A DNA stretch of 64,000 nt, taken from positions 21,954,329 through 22,018,328 of the forward strand of contig CM060062.1 of the NCBI GenBank assembly GCA_030533445.1. The letters run 5' to 3'. The notes under the pieces were generated by a model. That model was not told the DNA's origin and made no database searches. It was given only the letters and a program-made list of their open reading frames with translations. Position numbers and translations under genes: made by a program. This DNA is from Cyprinodon diabolis. Its lineage: Eukaryota > Chordata > Actinopteri > Cyprinodontiformes > Cyprinodontidae. Positions 52,501 through 64,000 of the stretch are shown here, one piece after another; the first letter of the stretch is position 1, and every line of letters begins with the position of its first letter.

Positions 52501-55500
52501 CTAAGATAGAAACAATTAAAACTGCATTTACAGTATATTTCTTAAATCTATTTAACCCCAAACTTATTACCACACTTAGGTCAAGTACGTTTTCTGGGGA
52601 TTATATTCCTTTAGTTCCTGTATTAGACTTTATTTTATTCTTACTTTATTTCAGTCTAATAAGTGATTGTCAGATAATGCATGATTATGGTTTTTATTTA
52701 GTTTTAGAGGAATAAAATTGACCATAAACTGGTTTCATAATATATATAGAAAAATAGATTGCCTTCAAATCGCAGAATTCCCTCATATCACAGAGCAAGG
52801 AAATCTATTACAATATAGCTATATTATTATTATACTAGAAGTGATTAATAGATTATATATTCCGTTAAGAACATTGTATATGTTTTAAGCAAAACAAAGG
52901 AGGATGTTTATATATTTTTTTCTAAATGTAAATCACATAAAATCACAACAGAGCTCCAGACAAAAAATAAGCCACCTTTCCCTTTCACTTGCTGTCTTAA
53001 ATCACACGTTAGCTGCTGTACGAGTTTAAGATATCCCTTATATAGCTTGTGCATCTAGAGAGGAGCCTTTGTGACCCTCCTTAGGCAGATGGACAGGAAA
53101 GCCAAAGGATGTCAATAAGCTCTTTATACAAGCAGGGCTACAGTGTGTAGGGACTATAAAGTCCACTGGCTCTATGCTTGTGGCAAGGAATTTTAAAGAC
53201 TGACATTTTGATCCTTTGTTGGAATTTAAAATGGCCAATATTGAAATATTAATGACTTACTGATAGGCCCATTACAGCTTTGCCCACCAAAAGGTACATT
53301 TTAATAGAGGGTTGGTATGAAAGCAGATTGCTTTTTTGTGTACATGAAAAATTGAGGGAATGAAATCATCCAACTTGCAATTTACAAAATAGTCAGAACA
53401 AAATGACCAAAATTCACCTAGTACTGGTGTTAAGTAATAAAAGCAGTTAATAATGCAAAAAAACAATAAAAAAACAAGCAAATTATAAGAATATGTTATG
53501 AAAACATCACATTTCAATGTTCTTGTCGAGAAGTTAAGAAAACTGCTTTTTTTAAAGAGCAACACTGAAGATCAGATATTAGGTTGTCTTTTTTAACTGA
53601 GCCTGCTGGCTTTCATCTTAAGACAATGTGGTGCAAAATTACCAGAAATACAGGATAATAAGTTCTAAATTCTAGCACAAGTAACAAACCTATTACTGAG
53701 CTTATAAGCAGCTGTTTTTTGTATTTTTTAAGCTTATCTAACATTTGCAGGTTGAGTTGAATTGTGTTATCAGATTCATTAGATTCAGATTAGTGGTTTA
53801 CTTAAGGTTTTAAGTAAATGTTGGTAAAATATAGCAATGTAGCAAGTACAGCTGTCCCTGAAAACTTCCCCCCATTAAATCTAGTAAATCCATATAATGG
53901 CGTGTGTGTGTGTCTTTCCCATCACTTTATTAGCCACTTATCAACTGGGCCCCTGCACATCTAATATCTGAGGGAGAAACACAAAAGAAATAATGATAAA
54001 AGCCTTAGGGTGCATGGCTGAACTTTATGATGGGCTGATAACATTTCAGGAGCTGTCCATTCATCAGATTATTTAAGAATATACCTTATTATTTTCCATG
54101 TTCTTTGAATTTCATTTTTTAGACAAAAGCAACCCCTTGAGTTTGTATTCATCAATAAATAATTTGCTAGGCATTGTATAGTGGCACCTAAATACAATAT
54201 TTTTCATGTCTTGCTGCTCCAAACGCTGTTGGTTTGTCATTTTCTCTGCAAGGAAAAAGCCAGATGGAGCATTTCTATCAGATTAAATGGATGTTAGATC
54301 GGATTATATTCGATAGGAGCTGCAGTTGACTGCTGTTTGGATGTCAATAAAATCCAATAAGGTGTCATTTACTGTTAGCGAGCTAACCTTGTTACTTTTA
54401 CTTGTCATTTGTTTTAAAGCACTAACCGGGTTCATTCGTTTTGCTTTCTATTTAGTTTTCATCAGTACAATTATTCTCCTTTGGGCTAGACCAGCCAGAA
54501 TAGAGTCTGTAGGTCTCTTTGCTAAACTAATATTTAAGTCTCTCACCACTTGTATGATTTGTCATGTGAATATAGGCTTGAATCCCCTAACCATGCTCAC
54601 TGTCATACAGATACCAGTGATGTTATGTGATGTCCTGACTTATTTCTCATTTGACAATGATCCACTCTGCCACATCCTCTTGGCAAAGTAGATCAGTCCA
54701 AGAAGAGCCAAGTTTTAAATGGTGCTTGCTTCTCTTGCCTCTCATTTGCATACTAAGAGTGGTATCCCATTTAAGAGATCAAGGTAATCTATGTGTGGCC
54801 AATGCTAGGATGCAGCCAGGACGACACAGTCAATTCCATTAAAGGTAGGCCCAGATGTTTGTCATTACCTTTATTGATAACCACAGAATCAATACTGTGA
54901 TTTATTCTGCTGGGATCAGACAAAGCTGTAGTCACAAGTTTCACCATTCCCTGATCAATAGTATACAGTCGACAAGTATGAGAGCTATATGTGAACTCTG
55001 AGCAGCAGCATGAATGTAAAGTTTATGTGGGGTGAGATTAACTGTTGGGTGTGTTTTGGTTCCATTAAATAATCCATTGTTTTTTTTTGTTATGGCATCA
55101 TTTAGGCTTTTAGTTTAAAAGACAATTATCCACAGTTCATTTTTGTAAAACCTTTGACTTGAATCTATTTTACTGAGATTATATGTGACAGATCAACAAA
55201 AAGTGGAACTTCATTATATGCAAGAGACAGGTATACTATACACACTATTAAACACCACAGTGAAAAAAAAACAACTCATAAGATTTACTTAAAAAATATA
55301 TTGTAAGTATTTGCAAGAAAATGTTTTAAGTAAATTTTAATGCTGCAATATCAAGGAACACTTGTCAGTATCAAGGGAATTTTACATTTTGAAGATATTA
55401 AGTAACATTTACTTAATTAAATCCAAGTGGTAAGTTAGATTTCTTTTAAAAATGTAAGTAAAGTGTACTTGTTTTTCATAGGCACAAACAGCATTTTACT

Positions 55501-55510
55501 CAAAATTTTA
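49571..55510. other. Anonymous intergenic DNA
   Basis: About 6 kb, mostly AT-rich. The segment 50800-51080 is GC-richer, but no exon can be supported. At 54326-54691 there is a hydrophobic open frame of 121 codons with no homology that I recognise and no coding context. Around 55140-55215 the phrase atatgtgacagatcaacaaa resembles the end of the repeat family seen at 16.9 kb. Confidence 0.5.
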
Positions 55511-55776
55511 AGGCAGCACAGAGAAAAACAGGCCAAACAGCCATTCATGGACACCTAAGGAGAATTTAGAGAAGCCAATTAACCTAACAGTCATACAGTT
55601 AAAGTTTTACATACAGTTTTTGGGCTGTGGGAAGAAGCCGGAGTACCCGGAGAGAACCCATGCATGCAGAGGGAGAACATGCAAAGTCCATGCAGAAAGA
55701 CCCAACATCAGGAATTGAACCCAGAACCTTCTTGGTGCAACACAGCAGTGCTACCCACCGCTCCACTGATCAGCCC
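55511..55776 (+). repeat. Common teleost interspersed repeat, copy 2
   Basis: Matches 31551-31795 through ggagaatttagaga, caattaacctaacagtcat and gccggagtacccggagagaa. It extends further 3', with gaattgaacccagaaccttc and gcaacacagcagtgctaccc. Non-coding. Confidence 0.7.
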
Positions 55777-57299
55777 TCCAACTGGAATCATACTTTTCAA
55801 ATATGCAATAGAAAATTTGCAACCCTCTCAAACTGAGATTTTCAACATTCGTTACAGAAATATACTCATATGTAAAATCAGGAATATTTAAAGTACACAA
55901 ACATGCTCAAAACAACTTCTGGGGGATGGTCAGTACAGAAACAGCCGCTTGGACTTTGAACAGTGGTGTAGAGATTATGTATGCCTCTATTTAAATGAAA
56001 AACTCATGTACAAATGTAGCATAAATAGTAAAAGTGCATTATGTTGTGCATTATGTACTGCATTAGAATTTGTAAAGAAAAAGAGATAAGGTTGGAATGA
56101 CTTGCAAACAACTTGTAAACAATAAATACACAGTATTTCATATACACAACATCCAACACAGATCTGTTAATATAATCACTACTCAAATATGCAATAAAAA
56201 TCTTACAAACCTACACACTGAAACAGTGAAATTTCAACATTTAAACCAGTCGTCCAGACTAGTGGGCTTTTAAGAATGCAATTACAAAAATTAATGAAAC
56301 AAAATCAACACATTTAAAGATTAATGAGCAGCGAGCAGACTTTTGCAGTACTTGTTGCACCCTGTCAAAATGACTGTCGTCGGGACTACCTCTTGCTCTG
56401 TGTTTGATCCTGTAACGTTTGGACTTAGAACAGAATCAGCCCTGCTGTGAGCAACAGTGCGCATGGGCCATGTGTGCGTTTCAAAACACTACATTTTTAG
56501 AGTAAAGTTTATCTAGTATTTTAGGTTTATGTACATACAGCTATTAGACATTTAAATTGTATAAGGAAATCTAAGTAAAACTTACTCTTTCCCCAAAATT
56601 CATGTATTACATTAAGGGTTAAAGGTTAATTTTTACTTCTAGTTTTTACTGAAGCTTAAAAATACAGAGTTGAAATTATGACAAATTCTCTAATAGAGTT
56701 TACTTTACCTTTCAGAACCTGACAGGCATCCATCCTGGGCACTCAGAGCAGTCAGAACTAACACATTTCTGTTTGTTTGTACAACACATCATCTGTGGTT
56801 GTTTTAGAGAAATGTGATCACTTCACATGTCTTATGGTTCTGAATAAAGCCCATTTCAGGTAAACACATTTCATGTTTGTATTATTTGATTATGTGCCCA
56901 TATACACAGTGTAGCTTACTTAGATTACTTTTTCTTCTTTCAATGTGAACACATTAAATGTAAACAGTACTAGTTTTATTAATGAAAATGTATAAAGTCT
57001 AATGTGTATTTGCATCCAACCCCCTTGACTTTGATAACCCCATATAAAAATTAACAAAACCAATTACATTCAAAGGTCTCTGAATATAAGAATAATATCC
57101 CAAAAGTATCAAAGACAATTTTTTTACTTTATCATAATTTACAAATGAAGCATTGCACAACTACAGGTAAGGTTTAAAAAACAAACAGCTATACCTCAGA
57201 TTGAACAATCTGTCAAGTAAACAACTTCACTGAAGGAAAAAGCATTTTTATGAAGAATACCATCAAAAGTCCTGCTTGTCATTTGCCATAAGTCATGTA
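55777..57299. other. Anonymous AT-rich DNA
   Basis: No gene or clear repeat recognised. Confidence 0.5.
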
Positions 57300-57660
57300 G
57301 ATAAAACTATGTACATCACGATGAATGTCTTCCAAGCAGCGAAGCATATTGGTGGCAGAATGATGATTATTATCAGAAGTTACCCTGAAACTGGTCAGAG
57401 AAGATGGGAAGATGGCTGCAACTAAATTTAGGGAATCCTGGAAAACCTGTTGGATAGTTTAAAAGACTGGGATAGGGGGGTCGTCTTCCATCAGGGTAAC
57501 AATCTGATGCTTACAGCCAGAGTGGTCTGGAGTGATGTACGTGAAGTGTTCGTTTGGACCTGCTTAAGTACAAAAGTAAATCCAGTTGAGGCTCGGGTGA
57601 AAGAAATTGATTGTTCTCTACAGACACCCTCCTTCTAATCTGACCTTTTCAAGTTATTTA
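57300..57660 (+). repeat. Degenerate interspersed repeat fragment
   Basis: Shows gcatattggtggcagaatga, ggaaaacctgttggatagtt, ttacagccagagtgg and acaccctccttctaatctga, which are decayed matches to the widespread fish repeat also seen at 16.9 kb. The open frame in it is a remnant and not a gene. Confidence 0.5.
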
Positions 57661-58700
57661 ACTAGGAAGGACAAACATTTTCAGTTTCTAATTTTACAAA
57701 AATGTTGCTTGAAATACAGCTAAAAAGGCTTGCAGTCATTAATTCTTTGAAAAGAGGTTCTGCAAGAGGAGAGAGGAACCCTTTCGTTTTGCATGGCTCT
57801 ACATATGTTGCCTTTTTGTAAATAAGTCTTGGTCTAACCTTTGAAATCCTAATGAAATTACCTAAATTTTGTGGTTGATTAACAATTTCTAGACAAAGTA
57901 AAAACCTCTTTGGGGCTTTGAATAGACTGTACTGCAGATTGTTCAATTATCTCTGCACTATGCAAAATATAAAAAGTAGTAAGATTATTTACTCTCAATA
58001 AAGACTGGTCATGTTGTTTATGCTTTTGATGTAATACACAGACTAACCAAGCAAGATTTTCTGGACTCATTTAGCTCTTGTAGAAACATCTTAAACGGTT
58101 CTGCTGAAAATATGCTCAAATATATTTATTTAAGTCAGTGTAGTTATTTGTCTACAGCCTTATGTCCAGGGGTGGACATTCCACTGGTTATGGTATTATG
58201 TGGGAGGAAGGGGGTTCACTCACAACACCCTCTGAATAAAGACGCTGAGTTGCTGAATTGGACCAAAATGTAATTACTTCTTGCTCGCAATGTCACGCTG
58301 CAGACCTGAGCCTGACATCAGCCTCAGAGTGGAAGGCACAGGGATTGAATTAACCTCCAGCTGGGATGTGTGTTCTTGTGTATGGTGGTGTGAACCAGTC
58401 CTGTGTCGTTTCCATGACTAAAACTCACAGAGTTGTCCTGAACTTGAGCTGTCATGCTATTATGCTGCCCAGAACGTGTTTGCCGAAAATGCTTGACCAA
58501 GCAGCACTGTTAGGCTTTGACTTTTAGCCCAATCTTCCAACTGCAAACATCAGCTCAGACCACCAGATGAAAATGAAATAAAGTTAAGCCCAAAATTATT
58601 CATAGTCCATCGAGATTAAAGTATAAAGCAGCATTTGAATTTACTAACCCGTCATTTGATTGAAAATAATATTAATGTTTTGAAGCGGTTAAGATTCTCA
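57661..58700. other. Anonymous intergenic DNA
   Basis: Nothing recognised. Confidence 0.5.
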
Positions 58701-59450
58701 GAAAATCCTAGATTGACAGGTGGGTCTGGATTCAGATCGCGGTCCGCTAATCCGTACGAGGAGACTTCTCCGCGCAAAGCATTCTGGGATATATCTGCCT
58801 CTTCTGACGCCTATCATTTCTTCTTATACACTTCGTAGACTCTTTTTCTCTTATGACCCTCAGCCATTTTCAAAGAACTGCGGTGGGAAAGGTGATGTTT
58901 AAAGACTGTCTGAAACCGTAGCTCACCACAGATATGCAGCTAAAAATGTGCATACGCCGAAGAAAAAGACAACTAATGGGACAAACACATTGGACAGACT
59001 TACGTAAACATATAACCAGAATAATTAACAATTAGGAGGCCCACTTATTTAGATGATCCACCCGGAAATAAAAGATCGTCCTCCAAACCTTTAAGAGTAA
59101 ATTGAATCTGGAAGACTCTTATTAGCTTCACCACCTGCGATCTCCCTCGTTCAGCTCCAGCCAATCAACTTGGGGCTACACCTTCTCCGAAGCCAAACAT
59201 CTTGCAAGATCCCCTTCATTTAGCTCCTGGCATAGCTTCTCTCTCCTGCACGCAAGCAAACTATCAGCCACCACCACCCCATCTCATCCCGTATTCTCAG
59301 ACTGTTCTCAGTCCCACACACCCTCTGGCTTATTCAACAACTAGTGTCTGGACACCAGGGGAAGACCACTCCAATCCGTTTCTAGGTTTGGCGCCCGAGC
59401 GCCAAAGATCTTATTTTGTTTATGTCTTTATCTGCTTCTTTATCTGATTA
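58700..59450. promoter_or_regulatory. CpG-richer promoter-like block
   Basis: Contains several CpGs (atcgcggtccgc, tccgcgc), a gcattctggga motif, an agccattttc YY1-like motif, and paired E2F-type sites TTTGGCGC/GCGCCAAA at 59387-59406. No transcript or exon is supported. It could equally be an old mobile-element remnant. Confidence 0.3.
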
Positions 59451-62400
59451 TGTCACCTGTATAAATAAATTGAATATTTTCTAATTGCAACTTTTCTATA
59501 TGTGAGTCTCTCCAGGTTGAAAGGATTTTTTGGGGGGCTTAATTTTAGCCCTACCTCTTTGTGTACAGTGTTTAAAAAGAGATGCACTGCTTGTTCTACT
59601 TTTAGGCAATTTTGTTTCCATGTTTACCAACAATATTTTTTAATATCCTATATAATATAAGTTAAAAGGAATATTTACACATATCGTGTTATTTTTTCCT
59701 TATTCAATAAAAACCTTTATTGAAGCTTTTAATCTCTGACAGATTACAAACAGTCCCTCATTGATGGTGATTAATGCTTCAAAGATGTGATCTATTTTCT
59801 GGGGAGTGCACAGTATCCACTGGTTGAACAGGCTATTATAATGTAATGGTGACTTAAATGAGCTATTAATCTGGAAGTACCAAGGGTAAAGGGACAGCAC
59901 TAAGGGATCCAACCAGCATGATGTAACCAAGATGTGGGGAGCAGTAGATCATCATGAGTTATTTGGGATTTCATACCCTTAGAGGAATAGATAATTTAAA
60001 GAAATTACCATTTTTATTATACCAAGCATTCCATCAAAGCACTACATCCATCTCAAGTCTAATAACACATACATTTTATTATTTATGAATTTAGATAACA
60101 CTGTTAAGGAAGAATGTGGTAATTTACAATAAACTATGAGAGACATTTAACAAGGCTTTATAAATGAACCTGTAAAACTATCAGAAGCATTAACATTTAA
60201 CCTAAGTGGACCATGGTTTCTAAGTTGGCATACTAGGAACATGTGAAGGTTGTGTTTATGGAAATTAAATCTTTACATTTTTAGAGGTGTTTCTATGTTT
60301 TCTGTTTTTGTTTTTAGACATTTTATAAGAATATTTATAAAAACAGTACGGACTTCATTATTATTATTTTGTATTCAGAGCTTTTTTCCGTGCAAGCCAT
60401 CATTCATCTTCATGCTGGCTGTTGCACTTAACCAGAACTGTCTTCTTCCTCCATGTGGTAGCCTGGAGTAAAGTTATCTTCTTTTCACTCGTGGAAGCAG
60501 ATGCATTATTGATAGATAGCTGATTGGGAACTCAATTACACAGAGACTACTGTGATGGCAGACACTGAGACACCACTACTCCTGTCAGAACTATTGAATT
60601 AGAGCAGAGGAGGGGAGGGAAGTGTCCTTCAGAGCCTGTCTTCCCTGAAGACCTCTTGGGGATGCCTAACGGAGACAGCCTTGTTCATACTTTGACAGGT
60701 GACCTTCCAAACAAATGTACCTTCAGCTGGGCAGCCAGCTGGCTAAACACTGCCGCAGTATGCTGCCTCTTATTCTGCTTTATATTTAGAAGGGAAAAAA
60801 ACTCATTAAATGTAATTTGTCTTTTGAAAGGATAGAATGGAAAAGGAAAAGAAAGGAAATATATTTACTTGTCTCATAAAATATTTCATTTTTGGGATAT
60901 TTTAGCTGAATTGGCCTCTCTTTTATTGTTGATCGAAAATGGTGTGTGGTCTATAAGTAATGCTTTTAAGCATGATAAATTGTTACTGTGGTACAAAAAT
61001 ACAGTTTAACAATTATATTTAACAAAATGTGGAAACTTTTTAATGTTTAAAATGTTATCAGTTAAATTTATCCTTACACTTAAAGGTATATTGGAGGATG
61101 TTATTTTTCCAGGTGGATCATCAAAATAAGTGGTCGTCCTAATTGTCAATCATTCTGGTGATATGTGTACGTAAGGCCATCCTACGTGCTTGTCCCCATT
61201 TTCACTTACTGTTGGTGAGTCTGACAAAAAAATTTAAATCTTTGTTTGAAAGTAAGCTTGTATGAGCGATGCAAACAGCAACTTTTAAACAGAGCGTGCA
61301 CAAAGAGAAATGTGCTTGTGCATTCTTTTGCACGCATTTAATAGATGTATCCTGTCGGGAGTCATATAAAAGTTGTAGTATGCATTGTAGCATGGCTAAA
61401 ATAATGGAAACAGTATTATATGTTGGTATTCATTTGAGAATGCAAATTAAACTGAAATTTCTATGAGAGGTGATCTTTAAATATTCAATTTTTTTTTTAG
61501 AGCAGAAGCCTTCAACATCCCTTGCCTTATCACTCTGTAGCAACATGTAGAAAATGCAGTTTCTGGCTGGCTTGTCAGGTAGACAATCATCCCAATCTGG
61601 TTATCAGCTGATTTCTCAGTGCATAACTCATAAGATGTGATGATTTGATGATTTTTAATTTAAAACTTGGAGATTACTACTAAACACAATGTAAGTTTAA
61701 TATGCAAAAATTTGGTTTGTCAGATTTATATTATTTAAATGCAGTCTGTTTGTAATTTTTTATATTGTGAGTCACTTTTATTTTATTTTTAAATAATAAA
61801 ACCTAAATAATCATTAAAAACTAAAGCTCTCGTATCTGCTTTACATGAAACAGTTACAATAACGCCTTTGGCTTTATTATTTGTGATAAGTAGCTGAAGG
61901 ATCAATTTAATCATTGGGCGTGTGCTTCTTTTAGCAATTGCTTAGGCAGAAATGCTTTATGGTGTAATTCTAGCTTGAATGGAGTCATTGCAATGCGTCG
62001 GTATGCATTCTGGTTATGGTTAGGACTGCTTCCACATGGCAGCATTTGTGTATACCTCAATATAATTTGATTTATCAAAAGACAGCTGCTCGTCTCTTTG
62101 CGCTAAAATAGATGAAATGATGAGAAGTGCTTGGAATGGGAATGTATGTGCATAAATATTGGAATTTCACCAAACTCATTCATATAACATGGCCCACCTG
62201 AATGAGAATTGTGCCTTGCAGGGTTGTATGCTATTACAAGTTTAATGCAATATCTGGATTGAAGAAGATGAGAGAAAAGATTGAGGGTGGGGGGGGGGGG
62301 TCATTGGCACCTGAAATAGAGGCATTCATATTTATTTTCTGTTGGTCAGCAACTATATTCAGAGGAAGAGTAAAAGCGAGGTGAGAAAAGCTGAACTTAA

Positions 62401-64000
62401 GGAAGACAAAACAGTATTTTTATTTGAGCTCACACTGAGAACCGTTTTTAATTTTGGTCTAATAGAATTTCTTATTCAGAGCCCCTGCTCACTGCATTCA
62501 TTAAAATTTTAGCAAATCTTAATTTTGTTTTATTTCTTTTTTACACATAGCTGTGTCATTTAGGATAGTAACTTATATCAGTCAAGAAGTAACGGTTTCT
62601 TCCTGTAGCATTTATTTAATTCCTCAAGTGTCTTCTTCAGTGTGTTCATGAAGAGACCTAGACTTAAAATAGACCTTTGTTTAAATTTTGTGCTGTCAAA
62701 GGAGCTGGGAACATAGCTTGGATTAGGTGGACAACAGGCAGCTTTAACAGGACTCCTTCTTTATCCAGGTCTTCTCCTGCAGGCTGGACGGTTCAGAAAA
62801 AGACACCCTGGTGAGCCATGCCCCGCTCCATTGCCCCCGTTTCCCCAAACACTGGGCACGAGTGAGCCCCTGGAGAAAAGGTTTAATAAGTAGTAGAGAA
62901 TAGCCATTAGCTCCCTCCCAACCTCTGTTGATGGAGGAGAAAATAGAGGGAGCAATGGACCAACAAGAACCATTGGAGTCTGTGACAATCACATCACGGG
63001 GAAACTAATTCCTGTTCCTATTGGGCTGCTGCTGTCAGCTAGATCTTAGTAGAAAAAGACTCATTACAAAACTAAAATAGCAAGAGCTTATAGAAAATCG
63101 AGTTACCTTCTGTCTGTTTCGAACCATATAATTTCAACGACAGTTCCTCTCTCTTTGGAAGTTGTGTGCGTTTGTGTGCAATTCAACTCTTTGTAGGGGA
63201 GACGCCTTACCTTTCTTCCTATTCTAGCGCTTAGTTTTATTCAATCAAACATCTCAACTAGGATCAGGAAAAATGGATGTTAACTTTTATCCCAATATTT
63301 TCTGGTATGATTATTGTATAAGGTAATATAAATGAAGGACTATAAGGTACTTAAAAAATTAATCAGGCTTCTTGGTTGTAAATCTATACCACCACATTGC
63401 TGGATACTTAATATCCTGCTCTAAAAATAAAACGTACTCTTTAGCAAACAGGCTTCTTCATTAAACCAGCCATGTTAATTAGCACATTTGTACTTCTTAG
63501 TAGCATGCAATCTTTAAAATAATGTTTAAAAACGTTTTGATATTTATTGACGCTCTTGCGGTATCACCGGTTTAACAGATAAACGACTTAAAAATAAAAG
63601 TGTTTTTTATATTTTATTATTCCTAAGTTTTTCTGTAATGTTGAAGTCAAGACTTTGTGCAAGCCAGCCAAGTTTCTTCACACCAAACTATATACACATG
63701 CAGCCATGGAAGCCACACATTTCCAGCTAATTCAATCCAGTTTATGTATGTAGTGCCAATTTATAACATGTTACCGCAAGGCACCTTACAGAATGTGGAA
63801 TGAGTCTAGGATAGTGAGGGGAACTCTAGCAGCATAATTAGAGCTGAATAATAAAAATATAACAGTACAGTATGATATCTGATCAATAGCAAAAGAAAAC
63901 ACATCTGATAAAACGTTCTATGATTTCATTGAATTCAACAACCATTATATCATGTAACATTTTTCAGCAAAATCGTACAGCTATATGCACAATTTACCAG
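59451..64000. other. Anonymous intergenic DNA to the window end
   Basis: AT-rich sequence with a G run at about 62289. No coding exon, RNA gene or well-defined repeat found. Stretches around 60470-60770 and 62700-63010 are less AT-rich and may be conserved non-coding DNA. Confidence 0.45.

Noticed and set aside
54326..54691. 121-codon hydrophobic ORF that looks like a membrane protein
   Set aside because: AT-rich DNA read in this frame gives hydrophobic residues by default. There is no start context, neighbour, splice pattern or recognised family.
59380..59400. tggcgcccgag as a tRNA-Lys primer binding site of an LTR element
   Set aside because: Only about 11 bases fit, no LTR end precedes it, and the match is explained by the palindromic E2F-like repeat.
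62760..62815. Possible micro-exon between tcctgcag and gtgagc
   Set aside because: The splice-like borders are short, no partner exon or recognisable protein was found nearby, and such pairs occur often by chance.

Overview
The window is vertebrate nuclear DNA, almost certainly from a ray-finned (teleost) fish. It is AT-rich, its coding genes are split by introns, and it carries fish-type SINEs, LINEs, DNA transposons and an endogenous retrovirus. No prokaryotic features are present. The species cannot be named from the sequence.

Layout. (1) 1-16.6 kb, plus strand: the 3' part of a voltage-gated sodium channel alpha-subunit gene, best matched to scn8a (Nav1.6). Seven coding exons run from the domain III S3-S4 voltage sensor to the C-terminal tail (711 codons here), followed by a roughly 4 kb 3' UTR. 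Exon sizes (123, 285, 54, 138, 105 and 271 bp, then the last exon) follow the usual vertebrate SCN plan. One intron is AT-AC. A probable stop-containing alternative exon lies upstream of the S3-S4 exon. (2) 18.0-18.8 kb: a GC-richer block with a near-perfect REST/NRSF (RE1) site. (3) 21.7-22.7 kb, minus strand: a compact four-exon gene, too finely split to show as a long ORF. It encodes a 92-residue secreted precursor of a glucagon-superfamily hormone, has a TATA box and poly(A) signal, and lies tail-to-tail with scn8a. (4) 23-31.8 kb: a mobile-element cluster with LINE remnants, a Harbinger-like element carrying a MADF-type ORF nested in a TGTCA-ended element, an inverted second MADF copy, a BEL/Pao pol relic and a Rex1/CR1-like LINE with a DNA insertion. 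(5) 31.8-45.7 kb: mostly anonymous DNA with microsatellites and three tRNA-derived SINEs. (6) 45.76-49.57 kb: an internally deleted endogenous retrovirus with both LTRs, a 5-bp target duplication, primer binding site, broken gag/pol/env pieces and a polypurine tract. (7) 49.6-64 kb: anonymous AT-rich DNA with repeat fragments and no coding exon I can support.

How it fits together: scn8a and the hormone gene are the only host protein-coding genes I can support. In mammals GCG lies near the SCN1A/2A/3A/9A cluster and GIP lies on the same chromosome arm as SCN4A. A glucagon-family gene beside scn8a therefore fits an ancient duplicated neighbourhood in which mammals lost this third hormone copy. 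The RE1 between the two genes is a plausible neuronal/neuroendocrine control site for either.
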